From NCBI RefSeq assembly GCF_017303275.1, contig NZ_JAFKOJ010000007.1, positions 186,001 to 250,000 on the forward strand: a stretch of DNA of 64,000 nucleotides, in the 5' to 3' direction. Under the pieces are notes generated by a model. The model saw nothing but the letters and a program-made list of their open reading frames with translations, was not told where the DNA came from and did not search any database. How positions within the stretch are numbered: position 1 is the stretch's first letter; each line of letters begins with the position of its first letter. This stretch comes from Bacillus sp. NTK034 (GTDB taxonomy: Bacteria > Bacillota > Bacilli > Bacillales > Cytobacillaceae). Positions 1 to 8,163 of the stretch are shown here, in pieces. A program made the translations under genes and the position numbers.

Positions 1-2
1 AT

Positions 3-454
3 GAAGAGTATGAGATTCAGGAGGAGGATGGATTAATAACAGAGGAATTTCTTGAAGAGGGTTTTGAACCAATTGAAGAAGAATTTGATTACGAGATAGA
101 TTATGGAGATGATGAGATTGGCTCCTCGGAATACTATGATACTTCTACAGAAGATTCATCTACTCAGGAGGGTTCTTCTGCCGGAGGCTACTATAACCAA
201 GAAGCGGTTCAGATCGTGACTTGGATAATGATGGATCATGGGATTATAAATCAGGGGGAACAGACAGGGACTTGGATAATGACAACATGTGGGATTTTCA
301 ATCTGGAGGATCAGATCGCGATTTAGATAACGATAAAATGTGGGATTATCAATCCGGAGGTTCCGACAGAGACTTAGATAATGACAACATCTGGGATTAT
401 GAATCTGGAGGATCAGATCGCGATTTAGACAATGATAATTACTGGGATAAATAA
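3..454 (+). pseudogene. Acidic Asp-repeat protein, 5'-truncated and frameshifted
   Basis: The gene enters from the left edge in the frame starting at base 3. It encodes a very acidic stretch rich in Glu, Asp, Tyr and Ser (to about base 200). The sense then continues one frame over as four 17-residue repeats and a partial fifth, ending at TAA 452-454. The first ATG in the repeat frame (221) lies inside repeat 1 and has no ribosome binding site, so it is not a natural start. A one-base indel near 198-206 restores a continuous protein. The DRDLDND core places Asp at alternate positions, as in calcium-binding loops, but I do not recognise the family. Function unknown; the frameshift could be real or a sequencing error. 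Confidence 0.55.
212..451 (+). repeat. 51-bp tandem coding repeat, 4.7 copies
   Basis: Units start at 212, 263, 314, 365 and 416 (the last partial). Each encodes the pattern D-R-D-L-D-N-D-x-x-W-D-[YF]-x-S-G-G-[ST]. Third-position differences between copies show selection on the protein rather than a very recent DNA expansion. Confidence 0.85.
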
Positions 455-483
455 TCAGCCAATTCATTAGGGAGCGGATAACA

Positions 484-759
484 ATGTGTAATGTATGTAG
501 AATAAAAAATAGTACCACCGTGGGGTCAGTTGTAATGAATGTAAGGAGATGCTCTTCCAGAACAGCTGGAGACAAAGGCAAACATTTAGCAGATAAAGAG
601 GTCTTGTTTTATGTTACCGAGGTTGCAACCAGGGGGGAGGGAATTTATGGCCACGTTATTAGAAAAGATTCCGGTGAATTATGCAAAACGAGGGCACACA
701 TTCGAGATTGTGAATTTCTAAATACTACATTTAAGTGGGAGAATGGCATATTATCCTAG
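484..759 (+). CDS. Small Cys-containing hypothetical protein
   Basis: A 91-residue frame beginning 29 nt after the repeat gene, with a modest purine-rich site (GGGAGCGGAT) before the ATG. I do not recognise the family. It starts with a CxxC pair (residues 2 and 5). Reading one frame over near bases 530-545 gives a second CxxC (C-N-E-C-K-E), suggesting the ancestral protein was a small zinc ribbon with two CxxC knuckles, now altered by compensating or single frameshifts. The C-terminal half (residues 37-91) is hydrophilic and looks coding. It may be cotranscribed with the gene before it. It may be a decayed gene rather than a working one. Confidence 0.35.
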   Translation: MCNVCRIKNSTTVGSVVMNVRRCSSRTAGDKGKHLADKEVLFYVTEVATRGEGIYGHVIRKDSGELCKTRAHIRDCEFLNTTFKWENGILS

Positions 760-812
760 TTTTTTTTTTAGTATAAAAATAGAATGTTAATGTATGGTGA
801 CCTATCTAATTT

Positions 813-1112
813 GGCTCAATAGGTTGTAAAATAGAGAAACTCATTCCTCAACAAGAATTAAACTATCAATGGAAGGGTCCTGATCAATTCGATGAACTTA
901 TGAACCATGGTGAATTGACACTGGTACAAGTAAGCTTCAAAGAAATTGATGAAAATACAACAGAAGTAAAAGTAAATCACACTGGGTGGAAAAATGGAGA
1001 AGAGTGGGATCAAGCATATAAGTGACATGAGATGGCATGGTCCGGTGTACTAAGCAGCTTAAAATCTTCTCTTGAAAAAGGTGAAGGTGAACTCTGCTGC
1101 CAACCAGAGTAA
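813..1112 (+). pseudogene. AHSA1/SRPBCC-domain protein fragment with internal stop
   Basis: In one frame from about 813 the translation reads like the C-terminal two thirds of an activator-of-Hsp90-ATPase-1-like (SRPBCC) protein: an 'L-x-P-x-x-x-L-x-Y-x-W' strand, a 'T-E-V-K-V-N-H-T-G-W' strand, and a final helix with H-E-M-A-W and V-L-S-S-L. It is broken by an in-frame TGA at 1023-1025 just before the last helix and has no start codon (TAA at 807 upstream). These proteins bind small hydrophobic ligands in a helix-grip fold. The assignment rests on recalled family patterns only. Confidence 0.55.
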
Positions 1113-1129
1113 TTTAAAATATTAGAAAA

Positions 1130-1169
1130 AAGCCTCATAAATACATCGTGTATTTATGGGGCTTTTTTT
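1130..1169. terminator. Bidirectional intrinsic terminator
   Basis: A 15-bp stem (1130-1144 with 1150-1164, one wobble or mismatch), a 5-nt loop and T-runs on both strands. It separates the plus-strand AHSA1 remnant from the minus-strand xerS, whose stop codon is at 1235. Confidence 0.85.
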
Positions 1170-1234
1170 CACATTAATAGGAATCTTTTCATCATTTGGC
1201 CAGCATTTTACATTATTTAATCCCCAATGGATTT

Positions 1235-2347
1235 CTATTTGTTCTTTCTTCGTTTATCTAACAACTCTGAAGCTAACCTTTGTTTTTCCCTTGTTGTGTT
1301 TATATACAAAAGAGAAATATCAGATTGTGTATGGCCTAACTGATTCATGATTAAAGGGATGTCACCACCGGTTTGCTCCGCTAAATTAGTCGCATAAGTG
1401 TGTCTAAGTTTATGTGGGGACATACGCTTATCAAAAGACTTAGTGTATTTATAAACGATATCTTCAACAGCACGGTTAGTAAGCGGTTGTGGATTGCCCT
1501 TTAAATTTTTCACAAAAATATACTCATTTTCACCGTCGCCAGCTTTATATTTTTCTTTTCTAACCTCTAAATACGCCTTGACGTCTTCAAGAGAGGATGG
1601 GGTAATAGATACAGTATCTTTTTTTCCTCCTTTTCTAATAACGCTAATCTCTTTAGCACTAAAGTCTATATCCTTAATTCTCAAATTTGTAAGTTCATTT
1701 ACGCGAATACCACTACCCAAGAATAGAGAGAGGATAGCAAAATCTCTCTCTTTATCACGCTTGAAATATCTCATTTGAGCAGGGGATAGGGATTCTGCAT
1801 ACTCATTTTGAACATATTCAAGAAAATCTACATCCTTGTCTTCAATAAAAATCTTATCGGTAATTTTTTTTGCCCGTTCATTCAATGTTTCTGATACCTT
1901 TTTAATAGGAATCTTCTCCATCACATTTCTTTCAAAATATGGCTTCCCAGCAGAGAGCTCAGCTTCAACTGTCAGGTATTTAAATAATGATCTAAGGGAT
2001 GATTTATGCCTATTAACGGTCTTTGTGTCTATTTTCTTTGTTTCATCATCTTTATTAGAAACTTTATATTTTTTTCTAGAAACGAACTTGAAATAGTTAT
2101 TGGCATCATCAAGTGAGAGGGTTTCTAATGCATCAACAGGGATGTCCTTCATTAAATCTGATTTAACAATTCCTTCAGCAATTAACCAGCCGAAAAACTC
2201 CTTAAAATCTCTAACATAATTAAAAAGGGTTAGGGGGGAGCGGATGTCTAATTTATCATCAACGTATTTAACCACATAATCGGGCATGTCTTTTATAAGT
2301 ACTTCTAACCGATGCTCATAGTATTCATGCTGTTTAGTAATAGCCAA
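1235..2347 (-). CDS. xerS: Tyrosine recombinase XerS
   Basis: A site-specific recombinase of the tyrosine family, most like XerS, the single-protein chromosome or plasmid dimer resolvase of Firmicutes. An N-terminal SAM-like arm-binding domain occupies about residues 1-150. The catalytic domain carries the R-H-R-H-Y set: Arg215 (G-S-G-I-R), His312/Arg315 (S-P-H-K-L-R-H-T), His339 (L-G-H) and nucleophile Tyr348. I chose TTG at 2347 because GAGGTG at 2359-2354 lies 6 nt upstream; an in-frame GTG at 2356 overlaps that site. Length (about 370 residues) is normal and all catalytic residues are present, so it is probably active. Its target dif-like site was not identified. It could also serve as an island integrase. 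Confidence 0.85.
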   Translation of the reverse strand: MAITKQHEYYEHRLEVLIKDMPDYVVKYVDDKLDIRSPLTLFNYVRDFKEFFGWLIAEGIVKSDLMKDIPVDALETLSLDDANNYFKFVSRKKYKVSNKDDETKKIDTKTVNRHKSSLRSLFKYLTVEAELSAGKPYFERNVMEKIPIKKVSETLNERAKKITDKIFIEDKDVDFLEYVQNEYAESLSPAQMRYFKRDKERDFAILSLFLGSGIRVNELTNLRIKDIDFSAKEISVIRKGGKKDTVSITPSSLEDVKAYLEVRKEKYKAGDGENEYIFVKNLKGNPQPLTNRAVEDIVYKYTKSFDKRMSPHKLRHTYATNLAEQTGGDIPLIMNQLGHTQSDISLLYINTTREKQRLASELLDKRRKNK

Positions 2348-2682
2348 GAGGGACACCTCACATTACAGTTTTATTAGGAAGGCAATCGCCTCAAAAGAGT
2401 AATTTTTTGCGTTAAGTTTATAAGACCTAGATATAGAACTAGAGTTCGTGTTTCTTTAATTATAACAGTAACTCATGTAAAGTGCGAACATACTTATATT
2501 TTAGTTTTCTTTTATGATTACTATGTAACGGAAGTAAATCTTGTTGTCTTCTTATTTGTTCCAATACACTAGGTACTGATGGAGGGGCGAGCAATACAGT
2601 TTAACAGATAGATTCTCATTCAAGTTGCCGTGCTTATTATCAGGGGACAGCTGCAAATCAGAAGGAAAATTTATTTTTTCTT
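2348..2682. other. Intergenic, AT-rich
   Basis: No gene recognised. It holds the xerS promoter region. From about 2640 it begins to resemble the upstream end of the flavoprotein fragment that follows. Confidence 0.4.
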
Positions 2683-3081
2683 ATGTTCGATCAGGGCAAT
2701 GAAATAGGTGAGAGCTGGAGAAAACGATATGATTCCTTAAAACTGTTTAAAGCATGTTATTTCAGTACTCTTTCAAGTTTATCTTTAGGTGGTGATCCCA
2801 ATGGTTATACAACTAAAGATGAAATCAGTGACTATTTGTTGCATTATGCAAAGGAGTTTCCCCTTCTGGTAAAGATTCGAACAGTTGTACAAGACTGGAT
2901 AAAGCAGGGGATTGTTTTGTTCTGTACACCAGGCAGGGGGGAATACCGAAGCAAACAGGTGATAGTTGCAATAGGTCCTTTCCAGAAGCCAAATATACTC
3001 GAATTCTCAAAATTCCTTTCGAATGAAGTCCTTCCTCTACATTCTTCAGAATATGAATGTCCTTTTCAGCTTCTGTTGTAG
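2683..3081 (+). pseudogene. CzcO-like flavoprotein fragment (decayed paralogue)
   Basis: The 132-residue frame aligns along its length with residues about 31-160 of the intact flavoprotein at 10714-11751, sharing G-E-S-W-R-K-R-Y-D-S-L-K-L-F and D-E-I-S-D-Y-L. It lacks the N-terminal FAD-binding GxGxxG, the NADP site and the C-terminal half, and the middle (residues about 65-90) has drifted. It is a remnant of a duplicated gene, not a functional enzyme. Upstream sequence to about 2668 still matches weakly. Confidence 0.85.
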
Positions 3082-3401
3082 TTTGTTATTACCATATAAA
3101 AGGCGGCTAAGATATACTTGTATTAGCATTTCTATTTACACTTCGCTTCATTTCAACTTTTTAATAAATTACACCAATCAAAAGGAAAAAGAATATAAGG
3201 TAGGTATAGGATGCCAACAATATGTTAACAAAACCTTCAAGGTAGTTGCTATTTAGGAAATGTTACAATCTATATCAACAAACAACTTAAAAGGGATCTT
3301 CGATTAAAAATCCTTTATTAATTTAGATGACATAGGCATGCTCAAATTCAAACCACGTAAATATATATATCTAAGTAAAGTTATCTTATGGAGGTATGTG
3401 T

Positions 3402-3581
3402 ATGCATAAATGTCGTTGCTGCCAAGGAACAGGATGTTGTCGTTACTGTGGCGGTTCTGGTATGTGCTGCTGTTGTGGTGGAAGGGGATGTCACCACTGC
3501 CAGACAAGTGGATGTTGCCCGTGTTGTCATAGTGGCAAAAGATGTGGTTGTTGTGGTGGATTAGGTGTTCAATCAATATAA
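3402..3581 (+). CDS. Tiny protein of six CxxCxGxG knuckles
   Basis: A 59-residue protein with 19 cysteines. Six consecutive copies of a CxxC-x-G-x-G-like unit cover nearly the whole chain (CRCCQGTG, CRYCGGSG, CCCCGGRG, CHHCQTSG, CPCCHSGK, CGCCGGLG). This is the DnaJ central-domain zinc-binding motif, of which DnaJ has four, here without J-domain or substrate domain. The start is ATG 3402, 7 nt after GGAGG (3390-3394); the ATG at 3396 is too close. A terminator follows directly, so it is monocistronic. Likely a zinc or other thiophilic-metal binder or a disulfide-active chaperone fragment; function unknown. No paralogue was seen in the window. Confidence 0.7.
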   Translation: MHKCRCCQGTGCCRYCGGSGMCCCCGGRGCHHCQTSGCCPCCHSGKRCGCCGGLGVQSI

Positions 3582-3587
3582 AGTTTA

Positions 3588-3612
3588 AAAAGCTGGTTTT
3601 ATCCAGCTTTTT
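3588..3612 (+). terminator. Intrinsic terminator of the Cys-knuckle gene
   Basis: Stem AAAGCTGG / CCAGCTTT with a 6-nt loop and a T-run, 7 nt after the stop codon at 3581. Confidence 0.85.
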
Positions 3613-3991
3613 GTGTTTTATTGCCGATAACGCAGATTAATTATTTCGTTGAAAATAGCAGTAAATTAAAACTCGCATTACAATCATTAGAACGATTAAC
3701 GCTTTTTTATGAATTTACGTTTGTAGGTGACCGATAATCAAAGTTCCCTTTTGAGGTGGATTTTTTTCACTAAAGGGTGAGTGAAAGAATCGTCTTGACT
3801 ATTTAGGAAGAGAGGATCAAGTGGCATTTCGAGATAGGGGGATATACAGTGGTTTAGAGAGGGTATTGCAGAGGCTTGATGAAGTCAATAAATGATCTAT
3901 TTGGAAACTAAAGACAAGGGGTTGGTTAGAATTAGTTTTTATGATCTTGTAGGTGTTGAAATCGATGAAGAATAGCGCGCAATGCAGCACG
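3613..3991. other. Non-coding or decayed stretch
   Basis: No intact gene. A short plus-strand frame around 3821-3894 looks like the end of an unidentified broken gene. Nothing further can be supported. Confidence 0.35.
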
Positions 3992-4493
3992 CTATTTATG
4001 TAAAATCAGATTTATTTTGGCATCGTATTTATTTATGAGGCGTCCTCTAGATATAAATCCTTCTTCCCGAAAACTGAAGTAATCGCCTTCTGCATTGATA
4101 ATTATATGGTCTTGGAGGGGAATGTCTAGAATTTTTCCAGCTTTTAATAATGTTTGCGTGATTTCGAGATCCTCATGTGACGGATTAAGTTTAGTGGATG
4201 GATGGTGTGGGCAACGATGATCTTCCTAGCATTATTTAGGATGCAGGCTTTAAATACTTCTCTTGGTGAAATGAGTGCCCAGTCTAATGATCCTATATGG
4301 CAGTGGTGAACGGCGATGACGTTTTGGTTTGTATTTTAGCAAAGGACAAGGAAGACTTCCCTGTCATCATCCCCAAAAAAATAATGGGCAATACGGCTGG
4401 CATCCAGTGGTGAACGGATAACTTCAATTAATTCATTTTGAATTTCTTTTACAACTTGTTTGATTTTATAATAACTTCATATATTTTCTTCAT
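3992..4493 (-). pseudogene. RadC-family JAB-domain protein, multiply broken
   Basis: Reading the minus strand from ATG 4493, three frames together spell a RadC/JAB-domain protein. The pieces are M-K-K-I-Y-E-V-I, then I-K-Q-V-V-K-E, then G-D-D-D-R-E-V-F-L-V-L-C, H-C-H-I-G-S-L, S-P-R-E-V-F-K-A, I-I-V-A-H and finally D-H-I-I-I with a stop at 3992. There is an in-frame TAA after V-L-C, a frameshift near the N terminus, and the metal-binding H-x-H-P-S-G loop is destroyed by another shift (around 4190-4200). RadC-like genes are common on Bacillus plasmids and prophages. This copy cannot make the JAMM fold. Confidence 0.8.
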
Positions 4494-5150
4494 TTGTAAT
4501 CCCACTTTTAGAATGATATCAATATTCAGATTAGATAAATTTTTATGGAATGTATATGATGAAAGTCACAAATAGGACAAGTTAATAGAGATTCTCCAAA
4601 CCAATACAGAGTAAAGTGGGTAAGGTAATATATCCTTTCAAGTGATAATCTCCAACAATAAAGGACTTATCGGGATGTCACTAACTATGAAAACCTAAGA
4701 AAACAAGAGTAATCAGCTGTTTTCGCTTCTTTTATTGAGGGAGGTAAGTGCAGTAAGGTACAGTACACTAATCCTTGGACTGGCTAAAGGGATTACACAT
4801 GATTTTGAAAGAATTACGAAAAAGAAACCAACGAAAATTAAAACATATATTAAGGGTTATAGATAGAAATGGATGTAAAGTTATTTTCAATTATCGGGCA
4901 CTTTTTCTAAAGTTTCTAAAGCTAAATTTCCTACTTATATACACCCAAGAAATTAACTTTTTATATTGATAGCAAATCTACTGATGAAATGTAAGAATAC
5001 CTAATTCTAATTTTATATTTCATAATTCAATGCCTATTAAAATTAACATGGCAAGTGAGTTCATAGAAAAAACATAAATAAAATATCAGCCATCGCGTTA
5101 TTGAAAAGGTGCACAGTTATTGGAACATGATAAAAGGAGACGTGCTATAT
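4494..5150. other. Decayed intergenic region
   Basis: No intact gene. One plus-strand frame (about 4759-4869) reads L-G-L-A-K-G-I-T-H-D-F-E-R-I-T-K and then reaches a stop. It looks like a remnant of a real protein that I cannot name. The AT-rich remainder shows no clear promoter or RNA. Confidence 0.35.
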
Positions 5151-5537
5151 ATGAAAAAAGCCATTTTTTTGCATGTGTTTTATTTTTGCTGGCAGGGTGT
5201 TTAAAGGAGAATGACGCTGCCGAAAAAGTCCTGAATTGTTGGAGGTTTCAGTTGACATTCCAGAAGTGATACAAGCTAATCAAGAGATTGTCATCCAGGC
5301 AGCCGTTATACAGGGGAAGGAAAAAGTTGAAGTCGCCATTGAGGTTAAGCTGGAAGTGAAAAAAGCAGCTCAGATACATCAAAAGAAATGGTTGGGGAGC
5401 ATCAAGGCAAAGGTGTTTATTCCATTACCACGATTTTTCAAGAGACGGGGACCTATTCGGTAACAGCGCACGTGAGGGCAAGAGGGTTGCAAAATATGCC
5501 TACCAAAGAATTCACGGTAAATGTAGTAAACAAATAA
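5151..5537 (+). pseudogene. YtkA-like lipoprotein, decayed paralogue of 29543-29941
   Basis: A good ribosome binding site (AAAGGAGA) precedes ATG 5151. Across three frames the region spells an M-K-K-A-I-F signal peptide, a lipobox ending L-A-G-C, V-P-E-L-L-E-V-S-V-D, an E-V-K-L-E-V core and the C-terminal T-A-H-V-R-A-R-G-L-Q-N-M-P. This matches the intact YtkA/FixH-like lipoprotein further downstream in the window. At least three frameshifts (after the signal peptide, near 5225 and near 5360-5400) break it. Confidence 0.8.
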
Positions 5538-5548
5538 GTAAGTGCAAA

Positions 5549-5592
5549 AAAGGTGGTCCAGGATCAAATCCATTGAACCACCTTCTCTTTTT
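5549..5592. terminator. Bidirectional terminator
   Basis: Stem AAGGTGGT / ACCACCTT flanked by A-rich sequence on the left and T-rich sequence on the right. It sits between the broken lipoprotein (plus) and tatA (minus, stop codon at 5591). Confidence 0.75.
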
Positions 5593-5767
5593 ATTCTTTT
5601 TCTTTGCCCTTAGGGGTATCATCTTCCATTATACCTTTGGTGGACTGTTTAAATTCCCTAAGTGTGGTTCCAACTGCACGCCCCAGTTCAGGAAGCTTCT
5701 TCGGCCCAATAATAATTAATGCAAGAACAAAGATTAATAGCGCCCCGCTTACACCTATATTCGCCAT
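5591..5767 (-). CDS. tatA: Sec-independent translocase protein TatA
   Basis: A 58-residue TatA: short N terminus, one membrane helix (about residues 5-22), the G-P-K-K-L-P-E-L-G hinge, an amphipathic helix and a charged tail. It builds the pore of the twin-arginine export system, which moves folded, cofactor-loaded proteins. The start is ATG 5767, 6 nt after AGGGGTG; an in-frame GTG at 5776 overlaps that site. It is the third gene of an operon after a Tat-signal multicopper oxidase and a ZIP transporter, so it is probably a TatA supplied with the oxidase. No tatC lies in the window; it must use a TatC encoded elsewhere. Confidence 0.92.
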   Translation of the reverse strand: MANIGVSGALLIFVLALIIIGPKKLPELGRAVGTTLREFKQSTKGIMEDDTPKGKEKE

Positions 5768-5779
5768 ATGTTTCACCCC

Positions 5780-6952
5780 TTAAAATTTTACAAAGAAAGC
5801 TGTGAAATACATAATCAATATCCCGATTGTGAATCCTGCGAAGTTCTTCCATGAAACAGCAGGTTCAAGATTTTTCCTCTGATCTTCAATCAACATTTTG
5901 GTGATCACGTAAATCACCTGTAAAATCGCACCTGCGCCTATTCCTAAAAAGACAGCTCCCCAAATAGGTGAAAAAACAAACCCGCCGAACCAGGTACCCA
6001 GGATGGCAGGAGCGCCTGCAATAGTTCCCAGTAGCAAAAAGGTGCGGAATTTAGGCTTAATCTTTAAAAGGGGAGCGGCTATACCAATCCCTTCCGTGAT
6101 ATTGTGAAGAGTGAAACCAATCACCAAGAATGTTCCTAAAGCCGCTTCGCCCAGTGCAAAGGAAGAGCCAATTGCCAAACCTTCCCCAAAATTATGAAGT
6201 CCAATTCCAATTGCCATCATAAATGCAACCGCAAATGGAGAATATCCTGCTCGTTCTTGTTTTCGGTGCTGGTATTGATCAAATCCTATTAAAAGAAGGA
6301 AGGTGAGAACAGTTGTGATAATAACGACCATGTTGCCCTGGAACACAGAAGGTGCCTCTGCTCCGATTTCGAAACCATCAAATAGTGTTCCAAAGAATAA
6401 GAATAATAATAGCCCAACCGTAAGCGCGAGAATGGCATTAATCCAGCTCTTTTTTAAACGCTTCATAAATGGATACCATAATAAACCAAGAGTAATGGGG
6501 ACAATTCCTACATAGAAGCCGATAAACCCATAATTCAATACATTAACCCATGAAAATTCAGGGGTCAAAGTAGCTGCCTCAATACCTGCTTCTGTAATGA
6601 TTCCATTTTCTGAAACTAATAGAATAGTATGGGGGTCGCCTTCAACCCAAGGATAGGGTATCGTGACTTTTCCCTCCTGGAATCGTTTAAGAGTTGGTCC
6701 TGGTTTGATGGAGAAGTTCCAAACAGAATCATCGACGATTACCTGTGATATGGTCAATGCTTCGGGTCCGGTATTACTGACATCAAGCTCAAATCCTGAA
6801 GGGACCACTTTGATTTGCTCAATATTCAATACTTCAATGGGAGCAGCAGGATCTCGTTCCACCCCAGCTCCATTTTTAAAAAGCCATCCCAATACCATAA
6901 GCAATAGAACAAGCGGGATAATACCTGATAAAAGCCATTTTGATTTCATCAT
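5780..6952 (-). CDS. ZIP-family metal transporter with extracytoplasmic insert
   Basis: A 390-residue membrane protein. One N-terminal helix or signal (residues about 5-25) is followed by a roughly 110-residue hydrophilic domain of beta-rich character, then about eight membrane helices. ZIP metal-binding motifs are visible: H-N-F-G-E-G and, one helix later, H-N-I-T-E-G. ZIP proteins import or, rarely, equilibrate Zn, Mn or Fe. The N-terminal soluble domain is an addition to the usual bacterial ZIP. The start is ATG 6952 with AGAGGAG 5 nt upstream. It sits 12 nt downstream of the multicopper oxidase gene and 12 nt upstream of tatA, so the three are one operon. Metal specificity cannot be read from sequence. 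Confidence 0.85.
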   Translation of the reverse strand: MMKSKWLLSGIIPLVLLLMVLGWLFKNGAGVERDPAAPIEVLNIEQIKVVPSGFELDVSNTGPEALTISQVIVDDSVWNFSIKPGPTLKRFQEGKVTIPYPWVEGDPHTILLVSENGIITEAGIEAATLTPEFSWVNVLNYGFIGFYVGIVPITLGLLWYPFMKRLKKSWINAILALTVGLLLFLFFGTLFDGFEIGAEAPSVFQGNMVVIITTVLTFLLLIGFDQYQHRKQERAGYSPFAVAFMMAIGIGLHNFGEGLAIGSSFALGEAALGTFLVIGFTLHNITEGIGIAAPLLKIKPKFRTFLLLGTIAGAPAILGTWFGGFVFSPIWGAVFLGIGAGAILQVIYVITKMLIEDQRKNLEPAVSWKNFAGFTIGILIMYFTAFFVKF

Positions 6953-6964
6953 TTACACTCCTCT

Positions 6965-7978
6965 CTATTCAACTTCAAAGAATCCCATCCAGCCCAGCTC
7001 AGCAAATTCGCTGACATGGGCATGAAACATATACTTCCCCTTATAAGGGAAACGAATCTCTAGGATCCCGCGTTCGCCTTGACATTGCATAATGGTGTCT
7101 GTGAACTGAGATGGGTTTTCATTTCTCCCTGTCGGAATATAAGTAAAATAATTCGCGTGCAAGTGGAAAGAATTGAGCAAATCAAATTCAGTAAGGTTGC
7201 TTAAGTAAATTCGGACAAGCTCATTTCTCTTGACTTTTATGGGATGATTCATAAAAGCAAAAGCATATCCATTCACCGTATAAAATTCGTTTGCACCATC
7301 CAAATCTAAATCATAGGCATTCATGACCATATTTAATTCCAAAGCTTGCTCCCTTGGCGTTTTCGGGTCAATTATAAAATTTCCGTATAAGCCTTTATGA
7401 ATATGGCGGGCTAAAGGCAGCACATGGCAGTGATAAACCTGCAAGCCATAGGGCTTTGCCTCGAATTCGTACGTAAAGGATTGCCCTGAAGCGATAGGAG
7501 TTATCCCATCCATTTCGGGTGGGTGGATCCCGTGAAAATGAATGGAGTGGGGGTGGCTTCCCTTATTTGTAAAGTGAAATCTCAAGAAATCTCCTTCTGT
7601 GCAGCGAAAGGTTGGTCCAGGTATGGTTCCGTTATAAGTCCAGCCAGGAAACTTAATGCCTTTGGCAATTTCAATTTCCTTATCGACGGCAACAACCTCG
7701 TATTCCCTTAAAGTCCGTCCGTCAGGCAGCGTTGTCACTTTCCCATAATCAAACTCGGTCAGGAGCTGTTCAGCCATTTTATAGCCTTCTGTTTTTGCTG
7801 TGTCCTTCATGTTAGTGTGGTTAGCAGCATGATTATTATGTTTTGCTTTCCCGCTGTCAGCCTGAACCTCAGTTGTGAATGGCGAAACGTTATTTAAGTA
7901 CATGCTTCCTGCTATCCCAAGTGCCCCAGTAGCCCCCAGCTTCAATACATCACGGCGGGATATCTTATTTTCTGACAT
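6965..7978 (-). CDS. Tat-exported two-domain multicopper oxidase
   Basis: A 337-residue exported copper oxidase. The twin-arginine signal is S-R-R-D-V-L-K-L-G (residues 7-15), then a low-complexity His/Asn linker and two cupredoxin domains. Copper ligands are H-S-I-H-F-H-G-I-H in domain 1, the Y-H-C-H-V-L-P-x-x-x-H segment (type 1 Cys and His), N-S-F-H-L-H at the start of domain 2 and M-F-H-A-H near the end. The type 1 centre is therefore in domain 1. The family oxidises metals or phenols, or acts like a laccase or nitrite reductase; the substrate is unknown. GAGGAGGT precedes ATG 7978. The neighbouring ZIP transporter and TatA suggest metal oxidation linked to transport, with the enzyme exported folded. 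The promoter lies opposite cadC. Confidence 0.9.
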   Translation of the reverse strand: MSENKISRRDVLKLGATGALGIAGSMYLNNVSPFTTEVQADSGKAKHNNHAANHTNMKDTAKTEGYKMAEQLLTEFDYGKVTTLPDGRTLREYEVVAVDKEIEIAKGIKFPGWTYNGTIPGPTFRCTEGDFLRFHFTNKGSHPHSIHFHGIHPPEMDGITPIASGQSFTYEFEAKPYGLQVYHCHVLPLARHIHKGLYGNFIIDPKTPREQALELNMVMNAYDLDLDGANEFYTVNGYAFAFMNHPIKVKRNELVRIYLSNLTEFDLLNSFHLHANYFTYIPTGRNENPSQFTDTIMQCQGERGILEIRFPYKGKYMFHAHVSEFAELGWMGFFEVE

Positions 7979-8034
7979 TGTTTTACCTCCTCTTAAAAAG
8001 TTTCCTTAATCCAAAAATATTAGTACTTGCCAAT

Positions 8035-8064
8035 AATTTATGACAAGGACAACCTTTTTGTCAA
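8035..8064 (-). promoter_or_regulatory. Predicted sigma-A promoter of the oxidase operon
   Basis: On the minus strand, TTGACA (8064-8059) and TAAATT (8040-8035) are separated by 18 nt, upstream of the multicopper oxidase gene. The palindrome at 8085-8100 lies about 20 bp upstream of the -35 box. Confidence 0.6.
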
Positions 8065-8084
8065 CAAACATTTTACGAAAACAT

Positions 8085-8100
8085 TCAAATAATTATTTGA
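8085..8100. promoter_or_regulatory. CadC-type operator 1 (perfect palindrome)
   Basis: TCAAATAATTATTTGA is a perfect 16-bp palindrome. It overlaps the -35 box of the cadC promoter and matches the ArsR/CadC operator style seen at 8131 and at 47541 and 47609. Confidence 0.75.
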
Positions 8101-8125
8101 CCAAATAAAAGGAATTACATATACT
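8097..8125 (+). promoter_or_regulatory. Predicted sigma-A promoter of cadC-cadA
   Basis: TTGACC (8097-8102), a 17-nt spacer, then TATACT (8120-8125). Operator 1 overlaps the -35 box and operator 2 covers the expected transcription start, as expected for repression by CadC. Confidence 0.8.
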
Positions 8126-8130
8126 AATAA

Positions 8131-8146
8131 TCAAATGATTGTTTGA
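8131..8146. promoter_or_regulatory. CadC-type operator 2
   Basis: TCAAATGATTGTTTGA is a near-palindrome with TCAAA and TTTGA arms separated by 6 nt, located directly after the cadC -10 box. Confidence 0.75.
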
Positions 8147-8163
8147 GTATGGAGGGGTTTAAT

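Noticed and set aside
4775-4969. 64-residue open frame
   Set aside because: No ribosome site; composition not protein-like. A different frame over the same bases looks like a gene remnant.
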